From: Sebastes aleutianus
Taxonomy: Eukaryota; Chordata; Actinopteri; Perciformes; Sebastidae
Direction: 5' to 3'
DNA: 64,000 nt
Assembly (NCBI GenBank): GCA_916700875.1
Contig: CAKAKS010000031.1
Span: 19,561,380 to 19,625,379 of the forward strand
Below the pieces are notes generated by a model that was not told where the DNA came from, made no database searches, and saw only the letters and a list, made by a program, of their open reading frames with translations. Made by a program: the position numbers and the translations under genes. Below, one piece after another: positions 46,340-64,000 of the stretch; position 1 is the first letter of the stretch; each line of letters opens with the position of its first letter.

Positions 46340-47560
46340 TTTGCATCTCGTGCTGTCATGAGCACGAGCGTCTCGTCCATGAGTAGACAAGTTGGAGGGT
46401 GTTGTTCGGAACAAAGAAAATAGTTCCTACATGAAACGGCTCACAAGAAGGTCTGGATTATCTTGAATAACCGGGTCCTGATTTCTGGAAAGAGACATCG
46501 CTGTCGAATTTGTCAAATGTATTTTATTGTCGCACCACAAGCTGAGTGCCGTCTGGTTCTGGAAGGCAGACATCTCTACAGCCGATAACTCCAACACTTG
46601 GTAACTCACACCAAAACAATCTAGACTGTTAAATAGCACTACAGGTAAGAAAAAAAAAAAAATTATTTTGATTTTGGGGTGAACTGTCCCTTTAACTGCT
46701 CATGTGGCAATGTACACACTAAACCTGCACATTTTTTATTTACTGACTTTATCATCTTTCCAAACGCTTGCTACTCAATTTGACAGATTTGCCTCGTGTG
46801 ACAGTAAGCCGTCGACTATCATCACAAATCTGTGTCTGAGTACAAATTTTTAACCAACATTTGTCAAGACAGAGACGTTTAATAATGTCAAGAGTGTTGG
46901 AATACATTTAGTAAGCATATCCATGTTGCAGCACTTTAATGATGCATAAACCAAATTTACTGAACAGCCTCAGATGTTCGGTTTTCCAGCTGACATTTAC
47001 AGTCTGTCAGTTTATCTGCCACGGCGCTGTGTTTCCATGTGACTCGTTTCTCTGCAGGGGAAACAGGATCTGCTGCGGTGAGCGTGGCCTCGGGTCACGT
47101 TATGACACCCGCTCCCCTGCCTCACCATGAGGGCTCTGTTTTGATACACACATATGCACGTGCAGAGTCTACTAATTCATCAGCACGTACAGCACATGAT
47201 GTCATGAACACTTCTGTTCCCCAGCCAGTCAGCCCCCAACCCCATCCCGTCCCTTGAGGATTAGTAGAAAAGGTTCCTTAAATAATGTGTCTTTGCAGAA
47301 GTAAACACTGACAACACAGAGCTTTTATCTTTTCACTTGGTACATACAAAAACATTCAGTTCAAATTCTGCTCTTTCTTTTATTCTGTTGATGTTCCTAC
47401 TGTAGTTCAAATTGATGTGCACCTACAATAATTTCAAGATTATTTCAAGTTCCTTTGGTGTGTTTAAATGATCTGCATTCATAAAAATCACACTATCAAC
47501 ACAGTAAGTTATTACATAGTATACATGGGACTCACATATCAAGCCAGATGTACTTATTCA
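46340..47560. other. Intergenic, no gene recognised
   Basis: Only short frames. No splice-supported exon and no clear repeat. Confidence 0.3.
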
Positions 47561-47561
47561 G

Positions 47562-47775
47562 TTCAATTCAAATATATTTATAGCACCATATCATACAAAA
47601 GCAGTTCAGAGTGCTTTACATAAAAACAAAAACAAAGCAACAAATAAAGCAGCAAAACTGCAAATAAACATAGGCAACATACATAAAAACAAAAACAAAG
47701 CAAGAAATAAAACAGCAAAACTGTGCAAATAAACATAGGCAACATACATAAAAACATACATACATACATAAATAA
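47562..47775. repeat. LINE/SINE-end-like sequence with about 64-bp tandem units
   Basis: ATATTTATAGCACCATATCA with AGTGCTTTACATAAA resembles a fish LINE 3' end. It is followed by at least two full copies plus a part copy of a unit containing AACAAAAACAAAGCAA and AAATAAACATAGGCAACATA (starts near 47618, 47682, 47747), then (CATA)n. Confidence 0.6.
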
Positions 47776-47779
47776 TTTT

Positions 47780-48747
47780 TTTTTAGTAATACACAGCTAT
47801 GTTACAGTAGTTTTTGGTTGGTATATTTATGTCAATTTGCATGCCATTTTTTTTTTGTAAATAACCACTAGGTGGCATAACAGACACATACAATCCCATT
47901 TAACATACATGTACTGTATGTAGCATTAGAATAAACCCAAACAATGAATGTGCTCTTAAACATAATTGTTCAGTTTGTGTGAAATTACAAAACTCTTGAA
48001 GGCAAACACAAAAATTTAAGTTAACACCATAAATAAAGATCACTCAAATGTGAACAGTGTACATTTTAAAGGGCTAAACTCTGAAACATACAGTCTACAC
48101 TGTTTGGACACTGTGATTAATAGAGTAATAAATGTAAATAGCTTACACTGACATTGCTTACATTCTTATATTAATATTTAGAGTCAGTACTGTGAACATT
48201 AAACATAATGTTCACAGTACTGACTGAATGTACAAGCAACAAAAAAATGTGAAAGTTTTTAGGTTTTAAATAGAATTGTATTTATTTTTTCAGTCCTTAT
48301 GTCACAGATGTGCAGTAATAATGCAGCATTCGCTAGACTTGAATTCCATTAACTTTTAATTGCTCATGCATCTTTCATGGTGGTCATGCATGAAATATTG
48401 ATTTAGAAACATGTGATGTGTGCTTAGAAATGTGTGTCAAGATCACAAATGTGTCCAGACTTGAAGATAAAATGGTTAAATTCCAGCTGTTTAGTTTTTG
48501 TAAACAGAACTGGCTTTCCTGCAGCGGGCCTCCAGAGAGACAAGACTGCTCTCAGGGCATTTGGATTTTTATAGACTAAATATATGGTTAATTTAACTTT
48601 ATTTAACTTTTCTATTGATATATACAGAATAACAAAACACAACTGACAACATAGACAGCTGGAGCTGGAGGAAAACATCCCAGCAACAATCTGTCAACAC
48701 AGATGACCAAGACACAATGCACACATACACTTAAAGCTGCTTTATTC

Positions 48748-48750
<3 letters not shown>
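47780..48750. other. Intergenic, no gene recognised
   Basis: Includes a local inverted repeat around 48180-48225 (AGTCAGTACTGTGAACATTA against AATGTTCACAGTACTGACT) that could form a hairpin of about 18 bp. Otherwise nothing was recognised. Confidence 0.35.
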
Positions 48751-48754
<4 letters not shown>

Positions 48755-48778
<24 letters not shown>

Positions 48779-48942
48779 ATTTGCATAAAGCAAGCGTATT
48801 TGCCCACTCCCATGTTGATAAGAGTATTAAATACTTGACAAATCTCCCTTTAAGGTACATTTTTAACAGATAAAAATGTATGATTAATTTGCGATTAATC
48901 GCAGTTGCATATTTTAATCTACTGACAGCCTGAGTTTAAGTA
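48755..48942 (-). mobile_element. Copy F of the GGGCTGTCAA-end element
   Basis: After a (TA)n run (48755-48777), it matches the reverse complement of copies C and E: ATTTGCATAAAGCAAGCGTA, TTGACAAATCTCCCTTTAAG, and ends TACTGACAGCCTGA. Confidence 0.65.
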
Positions 48943-48944
48943 TG

Positions 48945-50215
48945 TTGATAACTGCACACATTACACATGTCTCTCCTGGACAAGACGAGACATTCATAGT
49001 GTTGCACTCAGTTGCTCACATGAAAAGTGACAGAAATAGTTATGTAAAGAAGCTATTTGACAAGTATTTTTAAGCATACTGGCAGCTGTACAGTACCAAC
49101 ACATTTGCACATACTGTACATGTAGGCCGTCATATACATTTGCTTTTCAAAAAATATGTCATCCAAAAATGTCATCTTACAATAGCTTATGTAATGAACA
49201 CTTTAGGGTTGAAGATTTAGGTTGGCCCTGTGTAGTGCTGGGGGGATCTAAATATGATGAACTACAATTAATGACATAATCAGCTCTCTAGCTACATCTA
49301 AGAGTAATATTATGCGGTCACATACACTTTCTCACCTGTGCCCATATTCTCTGAACAGGTGGGCAGCAGATATGGCACCTACAGTACACTCACCTGTACA
49401 CCACCACTAGTCTACAAGGGTGTGATCCACGTCTCACCTGTGGGAACCGACAACCATGTAATGGAATCATTTTGGATGTGAAAAATGAGCTCCACTGTAT
49501 TATTTAATGAGGCTATGTGAGGTGTTTCTCGGATCCGTACGGTTTCCAGCTCTGCACACTCAGGTAGCTGCTGGTTGGCTGACACTGTACCTGCTGTGTT
49601 TCTATTGAAAACGTCAGAACAACAACACAATACTGCAGCTGCAAAGTCATCCCAGGGTATATTTACTGTTTGCCTAATGAGCCTCGCATAGGGAAACCTA
49701 AACCTTCATTAAATCTTTAGGGCGTCTGGTCTGTGTGTGTGTGGTCTCCAATAACAAGACGAGTGAGAGTGTCTCTTGGCACTGTAGTTGATGTGGTCCT
49801 TTGGCCATTTATGAAAAACAAAGCAGGACACAATAATCAAGCCTAGCTAAATAGAGCCACACTGAATGTTTAGTAAGAGTCAAGGGCCTGATATGATCAC
49901 CTGGTGTGGCCCACCGAGGTATCTCACCACCTCTATGTAGTAATGATGAAATATAAATGCCCCAGCTCCCGGAGAATAACCCGGCCTTTCTGCTTGATAA
50001 GCCACAGTGGATCACCTTTGGTTTCCAGAATTCACAGCACCTATCCAAGAACACCTGTTGAGAGCGGGTCACATGCAGCAGTCGTCATAGTGACGGCACT
50101 GTCAGATACCTGAGTTGGGTGCTGGCGGGGTGCCGAGGCAGGGGAGAGCCAACCTGCTGGGGGGGGAGACTGGGCGAATGCTGCAGAGGACACAAGAGGA
50201 CAGACGTGTTTTATA
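48945..50215. other. Intergenic region upstream of tmc1
   Basis: No exon supported by splice sites. Any tmc1 untranslated exon or promoter may lie here, but I could not place it. Confidence 0.3.
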
Positions 50216-50224
50216 GTCTTCATC

Positions 50225-60593
<10,369 letters not shown>

Positions 60594-60989
60594 CAGTATG
60601 AGCAAATCACATTCCTGCAGGCCGTGTTCATCCCTCGGACAATCTCTGTTCATTTCACAACTGGAGACATAAATAGGCACAAAAACAAGGTGTTGAGAGT
60701 GTGGCATTTCAGTTCCAAGGACCTTCATTAGGTCTTCATATTTCCTTACTGACAGCAAAAGTTCAAAGTTCACCAATGTCCTTGGGCCAAGGTATAAGCG
60801 CAATAGTACTAATAATAATTCCATCACCTCAACTTCTTTGTACATTATTTTCATATTCTGAGACAATGTATTGTCTATTTTTGCTCACATATACTAACGT
60901 TATTGTGTGGTCACGTCTGTGCTCAGGCTGTTTTCGTTTTCTCTTACATTTACACTGACTTTGTAATTCACGGTATGATTCTGACTTTG

Positions 60990-60995
60990 AATAAA
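60990..60995 (+). terminator. Poly(A) signal (AATAAA) of tmc1
   Basis: AATAAA in GACTTTGAATAAAGTTT lies 397 bp after the tmc1 stop codon. A TTTGTAGTGG stretch follows about 25 bp later. Confidence 0.65.
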
Positions 60996-61029
60996 GTTTA
61001 AAATCTTTTAATAACATCTTTGTAGTGGT

Positions 61030-61180
61030 TCAGTTTATATCCATTTTTTTATTTTATTGTGTAATATCTTAATACATTTTTTGTATCAATCGTATTGGCA
61101 CTAGAATCTATCTTCAAAACGAGACATAGGTATCGGTAGTATTGATATTTTCCGATTGATACGCCCCCACCCCTACCGAG
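61030..61180. repeat. Fish interspersed repeat fragment (GTATCGGTAGTATTGATA type)
   Basis: TAGGTATCGGTAGTATTGAT with the following CGATTGATACGCCC resembles a common teleost hAT-like MITE end. No partner end was found. Confidence 0.35.
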
Positions 61181-61837
61181 CACCACTCACTTCGCACTAC
61201 ACAGACACTCTACGCACTGGATCTGCTCCAAATGACTCTACAGAGGGCCATTCATGTTTTTGCGTCAGCCACCGTAGCTCTCCAACACGCTTGGCACACG
61301 GGAGAGGCTTCAGTTGGCTGCAATCTCCTCACCTCATCGCAAGATACAGCTAGATCCTACACACTGCACCTTTAATACAGCTTTTTTTACATTATGTAAT
61401 AGTAGCCTCCTCCCCAACACCTGTAAACAGATGGTGGTAAAATCAGGTGTGTTGGTGTGTAAAATCAGTTCCCCTTCAGCAGTATCAGTTTAAGAGAAAA
61501 TGTGGAACTTCCGGTTCAGTCATGTAATCGTGCAAAAACAGCGATGTGGATTCTCAGGTCAGTATTTAGGAGTGTTTACTTCACCAACTCCTTTAAAATA
61601 TGAACTACAGTCAACTTTATCTGAGTTGTCTCTTTGTCATTGATAAGTTGTTTGATTAAAAGGTGAAGCGGTTACAAATATACAATACAAGTCTGTACTG
61701 AAGAGTCACCCAACCTGTCGGGAACCTCACCTAGCAGGAATGTTGTCTTTGAGAGGTGGCAGACGATTGGCTGATCCTCTGCAGATGAAAATAAACCTGT
61801 CTGAATGCCGTCTGTGGGTGGAGACACTGCAGAGCGA

Positions 61838-62044
61838 GTTATATACTGCGACTAACACCTGAGATCTACAAACTTGGGCGTGAAGACCGTCTGCAGTATC
61901 ACAGGTGAGTTATTTTTTTGGGATGTTTAAATATGTATAAATATTTAAATCAACTTTAAATAGTTTATTTGTCTTTCTTGTTTCCTTTTTCCCTCTACAG
62001 CGATAGTTCTTTGTTTCTGGTTATAATTTTCCAGCCAAGTAAAC
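61838..62044 (+). promoter_or_regulatory. annexin A1-like promoter and 5' UTR exons
   Basis: A TATA-like TTATATACT lies at 61839-61847. A probable non-coding first exon ends at TATCACAG|GTGAGT (donor 61905). The second exon starts after CCCTCTACAG at 62001 and carries 44 nt of 5' UTR before the ATG. This non-coding first exon plus an ATG in exon 2 is the usual annexin arrangement. Confidence 0.6.
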
Positions 62045-64000
62045 ATGTCCCTCTTCAAGAAACTCTTCAAAGATATTATCAAAAAAAGACACCCCGACGA
62101 GGACACCGTCACAGTGAGTATCAGATCACCTAACAACAAGTCATGAGGACAAAACACTTGTTGTCGGCTGACTTTTAACGAAAATCTGGACATATTGTTT
62201 TCTAGTGCTCAAACTTGAGTATTTGCTATGAATTTTTATTTTTCATATAAAATGACTTACTGCCAGCTCTGCTTGTTGTCACCTTATCGTCCTCCCCTCC
62301 ATCTTTCCTGTCACTCAGCCCTGTGATGAAACTGGAATGAATCAAATGTCGTCTTCAAAACTGCAAATAATCTGCAGCTTTGAATTCCTGCTGGTTTGCA
62401 ACAGCCAGAGTTGGTAAAACATCTGTATTTCTGGCTGTTGTTCCAGGTGAAGGGTAAGCCGAAGCCTAAGTATTATGGAACAGTCGCCCCGTACCCGAAC
62501 TTCAATGCCAGCAGTGATGCTTCCGTTCTTCAGAAAGCCATTGAAAGTAAAGGTGCGTGTGCTCACTTTAGCAGGGGGTGTATGTGATGGTTTAAAGTTG
62601 AAGAACTCAACTCAAGTCAAGCTGCTCCTCTGGTTTTCATAATTTTAAAGAGGACCTATTATGCTCATTTTCAGGTTCATACTTGTATTTTGGATTTCTA
62701 CTAGAACATGTTTACATTCTTTAATGTTCAAAAAAACGCTTTATTTTTCTCATACCGGCTGTGTTGCAGCACCTCTTTTCACCCTCTGTCTGAAACGCTC
62801 TGTTTGAGCTCCTGCCCCGCCCTCCCGAAAAGCCCAGTCTGCTCTGATTGGTCAGCTGGCCTACTCTGTTGTGATTGGTCAACCGATCCAAACTCTTCGG
62901 ACTTCGATCCAGCTCCGCTCTAACTAGCTTTGTTTAAGGGTGTGCCAAACTTGCCGTTATGCAGATTTATTACACGGCTTTGTTGAATACTCGATTCTGA
63001 TTGGGCAATCACGGCGTTCTATGGTCTGTTATTTATTTATAGCAGGCCGTTGCTAGGTATAACTTTGCTATGGGCGCAGTTCTGATGTCGGACTCTGGCC
63101 GACCGTTTTTGTGTCAAATTATTGATTTCTTAAGTAAGTAGCCGTGTAATAAGCGGGATAATGTACAGCTAGCGGGTCATTGTTGTGAAATAAACCTGCT
63201 GCCGTCGGGGTACCGCATCGCCGTGTCAGGGTTTATTTCACAACAATGACCGGCTCGCTGTACATTATCCCTTACGTGTTACTTGATGACATCACCACGT
63301 TACGGAAGGAAAGGCAGGACTTCAAGCAAGGCGTTTCAGGCAGTTCAGGAGCAGATGTTCTGCTGGGGACTTTGGGCTTTGTAACTTTGCAGACCTTTTA
63401 CATGCACAAAAAACTATATAACACGCTAAAGGAAAGAGAAAAAGCACAAAAGCATAATAGGTCCTCTTTAATGTAGAGGGCACAAATCTTCTGTGAAGAC
63501 TTCTGTGAGGACATGTCTGACCTAGAGGCCATGCTCTAAGTGCTTTAAAGAAAGCAAGCTAAGAAAGTACAACTTGTCCCTCACAGACGTGGACGAGGAT
63601 GTGATCATTGCAATCCTGGTGAAGAGAAGCAATGAGCAGAGACAGAAGATCAAAGTGGTTTATGAATCGTCCACTGGGGAGGTGAGTGGTTCACATCTCA
63701 CGAGTCGAGTATGGTCAAATAAATACAAGACCAACAAGCTGAACACAAGTCTGGAAAAATACTGAAACATGAAATGTCCAGCAAACCTCCCTCTATGATA
63801 CGTCACTATGTAAAGTGGTTTGAGCTTTTACAGATTTGCAAAACAAATGAGGTCAAATGTTGTGAAAGCAACAAGTCATTCAATCATTTGTTGTCCGTTT
63901 TGAAATGCCGTGATTAGAATGAACTCTTGCTTTTGTGTTGCTGCACCTTGTGTCTTGCAGAACCTGGAAAGAGCTCTGAAGTCGGCTCTCAGGTCAGATT
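62045..64000 (+). CDS. anxa1: Annexin A1-like, 5' part (runs off the window)
   Basis: Coding exons 62045-62113, 62447-62552, 63587-63681 and 63961 to the edge. The first 90-odd residues are a Lys-rich amphipathic N-terminus (MSLFKKLFKDIIKKRHPDED), a KPKPKYYGTVAPYPNF linker, then most of annexin repeat 1: SSDASVLQKAIESKDVDEDV, ILVKRSNEQRQKIKVVYES and ERALKSALRSD. Exon sizes (95-nt third coding exon) follow the annexin family. Annexins bind acidic phospholipid membranes in a calcium-dependent way; ANXA1 limits inflammation. The usual KG of the first calcium loop is KD here. The other three repeats lie beyond the edge. The pattern PYP.F..SSD and the tmc1 neighbour favour ANXA1; fish have several anxa1 paralogues and I cannot tell which this is. 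Confidence 0.88.
62649..63467. mobile_element. TTAA-flanked MITE, copy 2 (complete, with nested insertion)
   Basis: The left end AGAGGACCTATTATGCT follows TTAA (62645-62648). The right end AGCATAATAGGTCCTCT precedes TTAA (63468-63471). The 17-bp termini are perfect inverted repeats. It lies in annexin intron 2 (the second coding intron). The left 300 bp match the copy at 26003. A second element of about 310 bp is nested at about 62967-63272. Confidence 0.85.
62967..63272. mobile_element. Nested foldback element inside the TTAA MITE
   Basis: TTATTACACGGCT (62967-62979) is inverted at 63140-63152. A second, stronger hairpin follows: GGGATAATGTACAG...GGTCATTGTTGTGAAATAAA (63155-63196) pairs with TTTATTTCACAACAATGACC...CTGTACATTATCCC (63231-63271). 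The block is absent at the same place in the 26003 copy, which marks it as a later insertion. Confidence 0.7.

Overview
The window is vertebrate nuclear DNA, almost certainly from a percomorph teleost. Five spliced or intronless genes with vertebrate domain content lie in AT-rich DNA full of fish-type repeats: an L2/Maui-like LINE tail, RTE-like LINE ends with pentamer tails, tRNA-SINE pieces, and many MITEs including TTAA-flanked ones. There are no operons, CRISPR arrays or phage genes. Coding models were spliced by eye using GT/AG sites and frame continuity. All exon chains given for ccnb1, zfand5 and tmc1 keep an open frame from ATG to stop.

Layout. 322-429 is the last coding exon of a gene I could not name (+). 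9040-9447 is an intronless pro-melanin-concentrating hormone gene (+) with a TATA box. 9.5-32 kb is a gene desert with many repeats and one unexplained minus-strand open exon (about 10656-10916). 32207-35914 is cyclin B1 on the minus strand (9 coding exons, 403 aa), with a cell-cycle-type promoter near 36.0 kb. 42403-44595 is a ZFAND5-like A20/AN1 zinc-finger gene (+, 5 coding exons, 228 aa). 50225-60593 is TMC1 (+, 20 coding exons, 949 aa), the hair-cell mechanotransduction channel subunit. 62045 to the window edge is the 5' part of an annexin A1-like gene (+).

Context. From memory, ZFAND5, TMC1 and ANXA1 are also near neighbours on human 9q21, so the right half looks like an old conserved block. 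Cyclin B1 and the MCH precursor are neighbours here without an obvious shared function. The genes act in unrelated processes: mitosis, proteasome/ubiquitin handling, hearing, membrane binding and resolution of inflammation, and neuropeptide control of colour or appetite.

I found no convincing new system. The best second-look items are structural: a Myb/SANT relic inside an inverted-repeat element that seems to have split a SINE; a tandem duplication whose second copy carries a microhomology deletion; an empty-site/filled-site pair of a TTAA-flanked MITE; an 8-bp-TSD MITE carrying NRF1-like sites; a GC-AG intron in cyclin B1; and lineage-looking low-complexity additions to ZFAND5 (Ala-rich) and TMC1 (RG/PG-rich tail).
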